Shown here piece after piece: positions 1 to 7,983 of a DNA stretch of 64,000 bases. The stretch comes from Anaspis maculata (taxonomy: Eukaryota > Arthropoda > Insecta > Coleoptera > Scraptiidae), in NCBI GenBank assembly GCA_949128115.1, contig OX421963.1:38237979-38301978 (forward strand), read 5' to 3'. Position numbers and translations under genes: made by a program. Position 1 is the first letter of the stretch; each line of letters opens with the position of its first letter. The notes below the pieces were generated by a model that saw only the letters and a list, made by a program, of their open reading frames with translations, ran no database searches and had not been told where the DNA came from.

Positions 1-96
1 ATCCGCTTGCATCAAATTTTCCATTTTTGATACTTCACGCAAACACACACGATACTCGATGTTGATTAAATGATGGTTCATCAACGACTAGAGAGC

Positions 97-1122
97 TCAA
101 ACAATATTATCCGATCTAATCCAACTATTGTTCGCTCCAGACATTCCTAACCATTTAACGTACAATTTAGATCCAGATCTTCGTAGTATTTTCTCCACCA
201 AATAAATATCAGGCTGCTTTGTTCGTTGCAATTCCGATTCATAGAAACATCCTTTGATTGGATCACCTTTAAGATCATCCAACATATAAGTGGGTGGGGT
301 GGTGGAAGAATTCACCTTTGAGATTTTAAACAATTCTGTTGTCCAGTTCGGTGTATACCCCTTCTCAAACAGAAATTTACATTTACTTATACGCACAACA
401 TCACCAAGCTTGAATTTGGTTTTTCCAAATATTTTTAGATGAGTATATGTATCCCGAAGCACTTGAGCTTGATTCCGAACAGAAATCTCACTTGATTTTA
501 ATTTTGTTGTAGAATGTTTTGTATCATTATATTCACCTACAACACCTTCCAGCAGTCCATCAATCCATTTGTTGGACCCATGTAAAGTGAAAAGTTTATA
601 AAGCTTCATTTTCAAAGTTCTTATGACACGCTCTGCCATCGAGGCCTTGATTATGCTGTAAGTATTGTAATGATTGATTTTAAATTTTTTCATCACGGCC
701 GAGAACTTTGAATTGAAAAATTCAGTTCCCTGATCTGTTTGTAAATTCTTTGGAACTCTACCACCTGAATGTCTCAGCATATCCTCCATAGCCAACGCTA
801 CTTCTGATGCTGATTTAGTTTTCAAAGCTCTTGTCCATAGAAACTTTGAAAAACAATCAATTACCACAAAAACATATTTATAACCTTTATTTTCCTTCGC
901 ATAATTACCGAATTCAGCTAAATCTGCTTGCCATAAATCATCAAGACCTTTTATGATTGTACGACGTCGTTTAAACTTTTTGATTGCAGGTTTGAAAAGT
1001 TCATTTACTACCTGCTCTTTCGCCGGTGTTATAGCAAGCATGATGATGATGATGAGAATTACAGTAATTATCAGGATTTTAAGCAGGTTCAAACATGTCG
1101 AAAACTTCAACAGATGGTACAT
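97..1122 (-). CDS. Polinton integrase (rve family) with C-terminal chromodomain
   Basis: 341 aa. The integrase catalyses strand transfer of the excised or replicated element into host DNA in the nucleus. The core runs from about residue 50 to 215, with catalytic acidic residues visible in WQADLAEF (D67), TDQGTEF (D130) and MAERVIRTLK (E164), the usual DDE layout. The last 35 residues, starting YLVEKILRR and containing YVKWLG, form a chromodomain, which in this family probably directs insertion to particular chromatin. The first 31 residues are odd: a hydrophobic run, LLKILIITVILIIIIMLAI, where other integrases have a soluble leader, so the true start may be downstream (Met28) or in an upstream exon. 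It ends the minus-strand block that starts at the ATPase. Confidence 0.93.
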   Translation of the reverse strand: MYHLLKFSTCLNLLKILIITVILIIIIMLAITPAKEQVVNELFKPAIKKFKRRRTIIKGLDDLWQADLAEFGNYAKENKGYKYVFVVIDCFSKFLWTRALKTKSASEVALAMEDMLRHSGGRVPKNLQTDQGTEFFNSKFSAVMKKFKINHYNTYSIIKASMAERVIRTLKMKLYKLFTLHGSNKWIDGLLEGVVGEYNDTKHSTTKLKSSEISVRNQAQVLRDTYTHLKIFGKTKFKLGDVVRISKCKFLFEKGYTPNWTTELFKISKVNSSTTPPTYMLDDLKGDPIKGCFYESELQRTKQPDIYLVEKILRRSGSKLYVKWLGMSGANNSWIRSDNIV

Positions 1123-1164
1123 AGGTCATCGACCGCATCACCGCATTCATTTTACACCATTCCA

Positions 1165-1479
1165 TTATTTCTTCCCTGATGGTGATGCAACTAATTTACT
1201 ATTCGAAATATGAATATTTTCCATCGATGTCCAAATAATATCGAGTCTTGCATCTATCATTCTTTGTATTTCTTTGAGAAATAATTCTAATTTATCATTT
1301 AAAAATTTATTAGTGACACAATCATTCTCATCTTTGGGGTATTTCACATTGGTCAAGCGTCGATTCTCCCAATCAATATTATTATCTTCTGTTAGTTTGA
1401 AATATTGTCGAGATTTAGTGCGTGATAGTGATGATGATGTAGGTGTCGTGGATGAACGTCCAAACTTATCGATAGACAT
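1165..1479 (-). CDS. Small Polinton protein with fibre-like RLTNVKYPKDENDCVTN motif
   Basis: 104 aa, 42 bp upstream of the integrase on the same strand. The N-terminus is Ser/Thr-rich. The middle has WENRRLTNVKYPKDENDCV followed by NKFLND. This resembles the short repeat of phage tail-fibre and collar proteins (pattern R-I/L-x-N-V-x-x-P-x-x-x-x-D-A-V-x-K-x-Y/F), which sits at the base of trimeric fibres. After it comes a helix-prone stretch (ELFLKEIQRMIDARLDII) that could be a coiled coil. A possible TATA-like run lies about 30 bp before a CCAGTA initiator-like site just upstream of the ATG. The idea of a virion-attached fibre is inference; no enzyme motif is visible. Confidence 0.7.
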   Translation of the reverse strand: MSIDKFGRSSTTPTSSSLSRTKSRQYFKLTEDNNIDWENRRLTNVKYPKDENDCVTNKFLNDKLELFLKEIQRMIDARLDIIWTSMENIHISNSKLVASPSGKK

Positions 1480-1511
1480 TGCAAAACTACTGGAGAAAGT
1501 TACTTTCTATG

Positions 1512-2543
1512 TTAATATATTATACCAGATTCACGTAGCTCCTCCTCTAGAGAAATGATTTCGTTCATGCATGATCGATTACCAGATTTCATAGAACCAT
1601 GTAACAAAACTAGTCTATCTACGAGCTCATCTAAGTTGTCATAATATTTATATTCGATAGGTTTTTCATTATACTGGAGATATTCCATCCCAGAACCACC
1701 TTTATAGCCCAGCAGAGATTTGATTATGTTCGTATATTTATAACCTCTATTTCCAACTATTCGCTTCCTTGGAGAAAAGTCAAGTCTGGCAATGTTCGTT
1801 AGATTCAGTATTTTTTTATATGCTCTTGAATCGAGATTTGTATAATTCTTGGGGTGCTTCAAGAATATCAACTCGTATAAACCCGGAGTGGCAGTAAACA
1901 ACTGACCCCTAATAGAAATATTTGATGTACTTCCACTTATGCTCACGGGTGTCAACCCCATCATCAAATTCTTTCCTTCAACATGTGGTCCATATGTTGT
2001 ATCTAGCTCATCGCTTCCAGATTTGAACAAATTTTTAAGCTGATCAATCAGAGGTGTGTCATCTGTGAAAGAAATGTCACGATCGATGGGCAGAGCTGTT
2101 GCACCAATTTCACTAATGTCATTATCATCACCATCATCGGCATCATATGTATTATCATCATTATTATCATCACTTTTTCTAACAGATGAGCTTGATGATC
2201 TTGGAGTGGAAGAAATAATTTGAAAGGGGGTAGAGATCGATGAGGTAGGTAGTGGTGGAGGAGGTGGTGGTGGTGCTGGTGTTGTAGAATATATTTTTTG
2301 AACTTGAATCGATCGAGATAATGGTGTAGTAGCATGTGTTGTTGTGAGAGGTGGAATTGCTGTGACAGCAGTGGAAACTTTCTTGGAAATTTCTTGTAGA
2401 GGATCCACTACTGGTTTCATTACTTTCTTCAATTCATCATCTTCCACCATACGATTCAATTTCAATGATAAATACTTCTTTCGAACATTTTTCCTAGCTT
2501 CAATTATACGTCTCTTCAAGGTATTATTCTTATCGACCTTCAT
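1512..2543 (-). CDS. Polinton DUF8207-like protein, function unknown
   Basis: 343 aa. The N-terminus is basic and probably helical (residues 1-45). A low-complexity Pro/Ser/Thr stretch includes a polyproline run, and an Asp/Asn-rich acidic stretch lies near 125-145. The conserved C-terminal domain (about 180-290) has TTYGPHVEGKNLMMGLTPV, then a short beta region, then GLYELIFLKHPKNY, DSRAYKKILNLTNIARLDF and a KYTNIIKSLL segment. I recall this layout as the DUF8207 family, found again and again beside Polinton ATPase and integrase genes; that name rests on memory, not a search. It lies between the ATPase and the fibre-like gene, so a structural or assembly role is a reasonable guess only. Confidence 0.8.
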   Translation of the reverse strand: MKVDKNNTLKRRIIEARKNVRKKYLSLKLNRMVEDDELKKVMKPVVDPLQEISKKVSTAVTAIPPLTTTHATTPLSRSIQVQKIYSTTPAPPPPPPPLPTSSISTPFQIISSTPRSSSSSVRKSDDNNDDNTYDADDGDDNDISEIGATALPIDRDISFTDDTPLIDQLKNLFKSGSDELDTTYGPHVEGKNLMMGLTPVSISGSTSNISIRGQLFTATPGLYELIFLKHPKNYTNLDSRAYKKILNLTNIARLDFSPRKRIVGNRGYKYTNIIKSLLGYKGGSGMEYLQYNEKPIEYKYYDNLDELVDRLVLLHGSMKSGNRSCMNEIISLEEELRESGIIY

Positions 2544-2635
2544 CCTGATGAGACTTGGTGTGAACTATCATGTCCTACTCATAAAAATAGAATATATAGG
2601 TGAAATTTTCTCTTTTTTCCCTTCTCAATTTTTTT

Positions 2636-3325
2636 TCAATTTGTTATTATATGTTCATCAAATCCACGACGATAGCGACCATTCACAAGATCCTCATCTT
2701 TGGCGATAACTATAAATCCATATTTCTGTTTCCAGCATTCTCTACATATTTCTTTGAACTTTTCAAAAGTCATATCAGAATTCACATGTTCATCATATGC
2801 ATGCTTGAGATTGATGTCATCTTGTTTGAATAAGACGATAAAATTTGCATTATCACGTATCAAATGTTTTGGAATGCGAGTATATGTTTGACAGAGGTAA
2901 AACGAATCCACATTCTTATGTCGTCCCATTGAAAAGTAGGCTCTTATTTTATCCTGTTTATCGCAAGCCACGTCGTCAAAAATCATTATAGAATTATCTA
3001 AAGCTTCTAAGGGATCTATTATGGCATCATTATCACTACATGGGAAATAGCCCAAGCCCTCAATACCATTCAGTACTTTATTGAGCATTTCATATTTTGG
3101 TTGAAACAAGGATTTTGAAAAGATGTAGACATTTTGAAAACGTAATCCATTTTCTTCAAAAATACAACTCAAAAGAGCATTTGTCTTTCCACACTGGCTT
3201 GGTCCACAGAAAATTCCTCGTATAGACGATGGTAATAAATCACCATGTCGACGTTTCCGGGTGTGATTATCATCATCATCATGGTTAGTAACGGGTAGTG
3301 ATAGCGATTGCTTCTCAAATCGCAT
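2636..3325 (-). CDS. A32-like genome-packaging ATPase
   Basis: 229 aa. Walker A is GPSQCGKT (about residues 41-48), Walker B is SIMIFDDV (about 112-119), and the following SMGRHKNVDSFYLCQTYTR segment with a polar sensor Gln is typical of the FtsK/HerA-type packaging ATPases of Polintons and nucleocytoplasmic large DNA viruses. The expected role is pumping element DNA into the capsid using ATP. The start ATG at 3325 lies 13 nt below an initiator-like TCAGTC (3340-3335, minus strand), itself 32 nt from a TATATA box, which supports this start. It is divergently arranged with the phospholipase fusion gene. The frame is intact. Confidence 0.93.
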   Translation of the reverse strand: MRFEKQSLSLPVTNHDDDDNHTRKRRHGDLLPSSIRGIFCGPSQCGKTNALLSCIFEENGLRFQNVYIFSKSLFQPKYEMLNKVLNGIEGLGYFPCSDNDAIIDPLEALDNSIMIFDDVACDKQDKIRAYFSMGRHKNVDSFYLCQTYTRIPKHLIRDNANFIVLFKQDDINLKHAYDEHVNSDMTFEKFKEICRECWKQKYGFIVIAKDEDLVNGRYRRGFDEHIITN

Positions 3326-3334
3326 CTTGATGCA

Positions 3335-3390
3335 GACTGAAGGAAAGAGATGTATATATACTGCTATATATCAGAATAAAACATTCAGTT
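3335..3390. promoter_or_regulatory. Bidirectional core promoter between ATPase and virion gene blocks
   Basis: Two overlapping core promoters face opposite ways within 56 bp. Plus strand: TATATATA at 3353-3360 and initiator TCAGTT at 3385-3390 (A+1 at 3387), only six bases before the ATG at 3393. Minus strand: TATATA starting at 3370 and initiator TCAGTC at 3340-3335 (A+1 at 3338). TATA-to-A spacing is about 32 nt in both directions, as expected for RNA polymerase II. The elements are seen; their activity is inferred. Confidence 0.62.
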
Positions 3391-3392
3391 CA

Positions 3393-4241
3393 ATGTTGAC
3401 TTTTAAAGGTGATGGTTTGGTCAACAAGCTAATCAACAGCTTACCCTTCGAACTACATGTACCGGGCTATCAGTATTTAGGACCTGGAACTAAGTTGAAA
3501 AAACGTTTGGAACGTGGTGATCCGGGCATAAATAAATTAGATCAGGCTGCATTAGACCACGACATTGCATACTCATCTTCTAATAATTTGGAAGATCGAC
3601 ATAGATCCGATAAAATCCTAGAAAATAAGGCGTGGTCGAGAGTTAAATCAAAAGACGCATCAATTGGAGAAAAAACAGCTGCCTATTTTGTTACCAATAT
3701 TATGAAAGTCAAACGTAAATTAGGTATGGGTATGCAACAGAAAAAGCAGCAACAAAAACGGATTGTTAAGAGCAAGATTAAGACAAGGAAGATGAGAAAG
3801 ACGGCGATGAAGAGGAAAAAAAAGATGATAGCTTTCCGTAAAACTCTACTAGATCCTCTCAAAAAGCATGGTCGAAATGTATCAGATACTGATGATGTGA
3901 AAACTGCTTCACAAAAATCACTCAAAGCTGCACGTCGGATTATAAAAAATGTCGGTGGTCGTAATCGTATAAGAATTCCACGTGTTCTACCTCTACCAAA
4001 GACTGGCGGTCTTCTCCCTCTTATACCACTCTTTGCCGCACTATCAGCTGTTGGAGGATTGGCAGGTGGAGCAGCAGGAATTACAAAATCAGTTCTCGAA
4101 GCAAGAAGTGCTAAGAAGAGGCTTGAAGAATCGGAAAGGCATAACAGACAGATGGAGGCAATTGCTTTGGGAAAAGGATTGTACTTGAAAAAACATCGAT
4201 CCGGACTGGGACTTTATCGTACAGAATCAAAAAACTTTTAG
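3393..4241 (+). CDS. Parvovirus-type phospholipase A2 domain fused to a minor virion protein
   Basis: 282 aa from the ATG at 3393; an in-frame ATG at 3330 would add 21 residues but lies upstream of the predicted transcription start. The N-terminal domain has PGYQYLGPGT (calcium-loop type) and LDHDIAY, with the His-Asp catalytic pair, as in the phospholipase A2 of parvovirus VP1. In those viruses it opens the endosomal membrane during entry. The centre is very rich in Lys/Arg (about 110-150), suggesting DNA binding. The C-terminus has a Gly/Ala-rich hydrophobic segment (GGLLPLIPLFAALSAVGGLA), a helix (KRLEESERHNRQMEAIALG) and a GKGLYLKKHRSGLGLY end, like minor core or membrane-lytic proteins of adenovirus-type virions. 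Role in the virion is inference. The protease gene follows after 2 bp. Confidence 0.88.
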   Translation: MLTFKGDGLVNKLINSLPFELHVPGYQYLGPGTKLKKRLERGDPGINKLDQAALDHDIAYSSSNNLEDRHRSDKILENKAWSRVKSKDASIGEKTAAYFVTNIMKVKRKLGMGMQQKKQQQKRIVKSKIKTRKMRKTAMKRKKKMIAFRKTLLDPLKKHGRNVSDTDDVKTASQKSLKAARRIIKNVGGRNRIRIPRVLPLPKTGGLLPLIPLFAALSAVGGLAGGAAGITKSVLEARSAKKRLEESERHNRQMEAIALGKGLYLKKHRSGLGLYRTESKNF

Positions 4242-4243
4242 AT

Positions 4244-4615
4244 ATGCTACCCAACAGACCTCTGACCGATCAAGATATATTAAAGTACGCTGAAAAATTC
4301 AAAATACCTCACTTTCGCGGAGTATACATGCTCGATGAACTAATTCACCTCAAACCAGCGCGTAAGAGATATGAATCGGCAATTATAAATCTTGATACCT
4401 CAGATGGTAGCGGAACACATTGGGTAGCATATAAGAAAGATGGGAATACTGTATACTACTTTGACAGTTTCGGTTCTCTGAAACCACCGCCGGAGTTGGT
4501 GCAATATTTCGGCGATGAATATACTATATTATTCAATTATGACAGATTTCAAAAATATGATACATTTAATTGTGGCCATTTATGTATGAAATTTTTGCTT
4601 GATAAAAACATGTGA
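4244..4615 (+). CDS. Adenain-like (C5/Ulp1 fold) maturation cysteine protease
   Basis: 123 aa, short for the family but with all expected active-site residues: His59 in GTHWVAY, Asp74 in YYFDSFG, oxyanion Gln103 and Cys110 in FNCGHLC. The Gln-Cys spacing of seven matches adenovirus protease. The expected job is cleaving capsid and core precursors during virion maturation; the neighbouring phospholipase fusion and minor capsid proteins are the likely substrates. The ATG lies 2 bp after the preceding stop and no TATA or initiator pair is obvious, so it may be expressed from a shared transcript. The frame is intact. Confidence 0.92.
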   Translation: MLPNRPLTDQDILKYAEKFKIPHFRGVYMLDELIHLKPARKRYESAIINLDTSDGSGTHWVAYKKDGNTVYYFDSFGSLKPPPELVQYFGDEYTILFNYDRFQKYDTFNCGHLCMKFLLDKNM

Positions 4616-4637
4616 CTTATATAGAATTCTGTTAGTC

Positions 4638-5348
4638 ATGTCTCAAACGTTCACACTTAAAGATCGAAGCTCTCGTCTAAGTGCAAATTTTTATCCGCCA
4701 ATAGAGTTGGACTCTAAATATAGCTATTCGTTAGCATTAATTGGACTTCACACCTACAATAGTATTCCTAATATTGAACAGTTTGGGCACAATAAGTTAT
4801 ATTATAAACTACCAACAGATAAAAATTATAAATCCATAAGACTTCCGACGGGTTCATACGAGATAAGTGATATAGAAAGATATATCCAAGAAGAGTTGAA
4901 GACACTCGATGGCTTCTCTCTCAAAGCAAACAACAATACTTTGAAGTGTGAGGTGAAGTCAATTTATGATATCAACTTTGCAGCTATAGACAGTATCGGT
5001 ATACTTTTGGGATTTTCTAGAAGATTGTCCGCTGGAAAATTACATACATCTGACCTACCGGTTAATATAATATCTGTTAATACAATACGCATCGAGTGTA
5101 ATATTATATCCGGCTCTTATTACGGTAGCACCCCCTCACATACAATTTACGAATTTGCACCTGCTGTTAATCCAGGATTTCAAATTAACATTGAACCCCA
5201 TAACCCAATATATCTACCCCTGGTCCAGAGTAAATATATAGATAACATAAGCTTGGATTTAGTAGATCAGGATTCAGTTCCGGTGAATTTCAGAGGTGAG
5301 GAGATTGTTATTCGGCTGGAACTGAGAAAACATGGGCTTGGTATTTAA
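4638..5348 (+). CDS. Polinton minor capsid (penton-like, single jelly-roll) protein
   Basis: 236 aa. I start it at the ATG at 4638 (MSQTFTLKD), because upstream in-frame sequence has only a TTG and overlaps the protease end. The N-terminus (SQTFTLKDRSSRLSANFYPP) and the segments YSLALIGLHTYNSIPNI and GSYEISDIERYIQEEL are typical of Polinton minor capsid proteins, which are single jelly-rolls forming the vertices. The C-terminal half is beta-rich (GFQINIEPHNPIYLPL, EEIVIRLELRKH). Its place directly before the major capsid gene fits the usual order. The fold is known for the family; the assignment here is by motif and position. Confidence 0.86.
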   Translation: MSQTFTLKDRSSRLSANFYPPIELDSKYSYSLALIGLHTYNSIPNIEQFGHNKLYYKLPTDKNYKSIRLPTGSYEISDIERYIQEELKTLDGFSLKANNNTLKCEVKSIYDINFAAIDSIGILLGFSRRLSAGKLHTSDLPVNIISVNTIRIECNIISGSYYGSTPSHTIYEFAPAVNPGFQINIEPHNPIYLPLVQSKYIDNISLDLVDQDSVPVNFRGEEIVIRLELRKHGLGI

Positions 5349-5355
5349 CTGCTAC

Positions 5356-5391
5356 TATAAAAGTTCTGTGAGTCAACCAAACAACTCAGTC
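5356..5391 (+). promoter_or_regulatory. Core promoter of the major capsid gene
   Basis: TATAAAA begins at 5356 and the initiator TCAGTC spans 5386-5391 (A+1 at 5388), again 32 nt apart as in the bidirectional promoter at 3335-3390. The predicted 5' leader of about 65 nt ends at the ATG at 5453. Confidence 0.6.
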
Positions 5392-5452
5392 TACGGGCCA
5401 ACTCCAAAGATATCAGTTGATAGTATCAGAAGACTTCAATCGCTGGGCTATC

Positions 5453-6667
5453 ATGTCAGAAAAGCTGAACATATTCGACGAACCAATTTTCGATGAAAGT
5501 ATATGTCGTGAGGAGGTACATACATATAATGCTCAGGGTACAGCTTTCGGCAATAATGACGAGATCATTATCCCGATTAATCAGGAAGATGCATTAATTT
5601 CCTTTCATGAAAGTTATCTCTATTTGGAATGTCTTTTCAATGCGGTTAATGAGGAGGCAGGTGGTCCCGGAGGAGTGTGTACTCTATCCAATAACTGTGG
5701 TGCCTATCTTTTTGAATCAGTAACATATGAATTAAACGGTCGAGAGTTGGACAAAATTCGAGATCCAGGGACAACAACTTCACTGAGATCATTAATTTGT
5801 TATGGAGCGGAGGATAACAATGAACTATCAATTGCAGGGTGGGATACATCACGCCAGACTATTGTCACATATAATGCAAATCAGAGGACGTTTACTCTTA
5901 GGATCCCTCTCACATTCTTGTTCGGAATATTCAATGACTATCAACGTGTATTGATGGGTAAACATAAATTTCGCCTTGTGAGATATCGTAACGATAGTAA
6001 TTGCTATCAAAGCACTGGGACAAGTAGGGCTACCATTACTATCAATACGATTTCACTAAAAGCAAAACATGTATATCCTAATGACGAGATCAAATTGCAA
6101 ATGTTACATAACATTGGTATTGAAAAACCCGTGAAAGTTTTTTTTCGTCGTTATGAACTACATGAGCTACCAGCTCTGAGAACTACCACCACAAAGGAGA
6201 TATATTCCATAAAAACAAGTTTGAATTTGGAGAAACCCCGCGGTATTATTGCGGCATATCAGACTAATAGAAAAGATAATCCACTCACTGATATTACGAA
6301 GTTCGACCATGTTAATATGATTAATTTCAAGCTTTGGTTAAACAGTGTATCCTATCCATTTGAGAATCAAAATTTTAATTTCGGAACGTTGAAGTATACC
6401 GAGGCGTATCAATCTTACATAGATTTTTCAAAGAATTTTTATGGGAAGAAACCATCACTTGATTTTGCCACATTCGGTGAAAAAACTCTTTTCATAGTCG
6501 ACTGCTCCAAGCAAATTGAATCGATAAAGTCCTCTACAGTAGATGTTAATATTGAATTTGAGGCCAGTGCCAACTTCCCTGCCAATACACGGGGATATGT
6601 TCTTATTGTTCACGATAAAATGTTTCAATACTTACCTCTACGCTCCACCGTTTTGGAAGTTCAGTAA
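5453..6667 (+). CDS. Polinton major capsid protein (double jelly-roll)
   Basis: 404 aa from the first ATG after the TATA/initiator pair (MSEKLNIFDEPIFDES). Family hallmarks are the N-terminal NIFDEPIFDESICREEVHTY segment, the GAYLFESVTYELNGRELDKI stretch, and the second half beginning near VKVFFRRYELHELP. The length is a little below the usual 450-550 aa but the ends look natural. Major capsid proteins of this family build hexagonal capsomers of a PRD1/adenovirus-type icosahedral shell. The stop codon TAA overlaps an AATAAA polyadenylation signal (6666-6671). No frameshift or stop is present, which argues for recent function. Confidence 0.92.
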   Translation: MSEKLNIFDEPIFDESICREEVHTYNAQGTAFGNNDEIIIPINQEDALISFHESYLYLECLFNAVNEEAGGPGGVCTLSNNCGAYLFESVTYELNGRELDKIRDPGTTTSLRSLICYGAEDNNELSIAGWDTSRQTIVTYNANQRTFTLRIPLTFLFGIFNDYQRVLMGKHKFRLVRYRNDSNCYQSTGTSRATITINTISLKAKHVYPNDEIKLQMLHNIGIEKPVKVFFRRYELHELPALRTTTTKEIYSIKTSLNLEKPRGIIAAYQTNRKDNPLTDITKFDHVNMINFKLWLNSVSYPFENQNFNFGTLKYTEAYQSYIDFSKNFYGKKPSLDFATFGEKTLFIVDCSKQIESIKSSTVDVNIEFEASANFPANTRGYVLIVHDKMFQYLPLRSTVLEVQ

Positions 6668-6671
6668 TAAA
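6666..6671 (+). terminator. AATAAA polyadenylation signal overlapping the major capsid stop codon
   Basis: The stop TAA (6665-6667) runs directly into AATAAA, so the 3' untranslated region may be very short. The same TAATAAA arrangement occurs at the next gene. Confidence 0.55.
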
Positions 6672-6769
6672 TGTAAATACTCTGGCATAATTCACTCATT
6701 CACATTGATACTACCAGACACTAACTATCAGAAGGAGAAAAAAAAAAAGAGGAAGAATAAGGGAATGAA

Positions 6770-7264
6770 ATGAGGTTTATTGCAATCGATATTCAGGGGT
6801 TTAGTATACCAGAGTTTATCGTGAAAGAAATCACATACATTCGTGGCTTTGGGAGTGAGAATATTGGCCATTATTTTTTCAAACCCCCAAAGCCGTTTCA
6901 AAAACTGAATGCCAGATGCAAGAGACAAGTAAAGTTTTTGGAATTGAATCACCATGGACTAAGATATGTAGATGGGACATTACCTTATGAAGAAATCTTC
7001 GATCTGATTCATCAAATAACCCGAGAAGTTGATGTGATTTTTGTAAAAGGATATCAGAAAAAGGAATTTCTCGAAGAGATAATTCATAGACGGAATGAAA
7101 AATATGTTAAAATTATCGATCTTGGACGAGGTCACTATAATGTATCAAATTTTACTAAAACATCATCTAATTACTGTAAACATCATATCTTAAAAAATTA
7201 TGTATGTAGTTTGACTAATTGTGTGTTATTATATGATTGGATTCTAGACTTACTACCTCAATAA
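6770..7264 (+). CDS. Orphan Polinton protein, possible RNase H-fold nuclease
   Basis: 164 aa after a purine-rich leader. It begins [11 protein letters not shown], a short beta strand ending in an acidic residue as in RNase H-fold enzymes. It continues with [29 protein letters not shown], a helix ([12 protein letters not shown]), the strand [18 protein letters not shown] and [15 protein letters not shown]. The order strand-Asp, helix, strand-Asp/Lys, strand-Asp would fit a DEDD-type exonuclease, but the remaining metal ligands are not certain, so no function is assigned. It is the last plus-strand gene of the capsid block, and its stop overlaps an AATAAA signal. A stable frame with a clean start argues that it is a real gene. 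Confidence 0.72.
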   Translation: MRFIAIDIQGFSIPEFIVKEITYIRGFGSENIGHYFFKPPKPFQKLNARCKRQVKFLELNHHGLRYVDGTLPYEEIFDLIHQITREVDVIFVKGYQKKEFLEEIIHRRNEKYVKIIDLGRGHYNVSNFTKTSSNYCKHHILKNYVCSLTNCVLLYDWILDLLPQ

Positions 7265-7268
7265 TAAA
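7263..7268 (+). terminator. AATAAA polyadenylation signal overlapping the orphan gene stop
   Basis: Stop TAA at 7262-7264 overlaps AATAAA at 7263-7268, repeating the layout at the end of the major capsid gene. Confidence 0.5.
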
Positions 7269-7299
7269 GCAAAATCAATGTGAAACTTCTTGTTTTTCT

Positions 7300-7983
<684 letters not shown>

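Noticed and set aside
2344..2891. Plus-strand open frames over the ATPase and DUF8207-like genes
   Set aside because: Shadows of well-supported minus-strand genes; no motif of their own.
5417..5452. Upstream TTG start for the major capsid gene
   Set aside because: Not an ATG; the first ATG after the TATA/initiator pair is at 5453.
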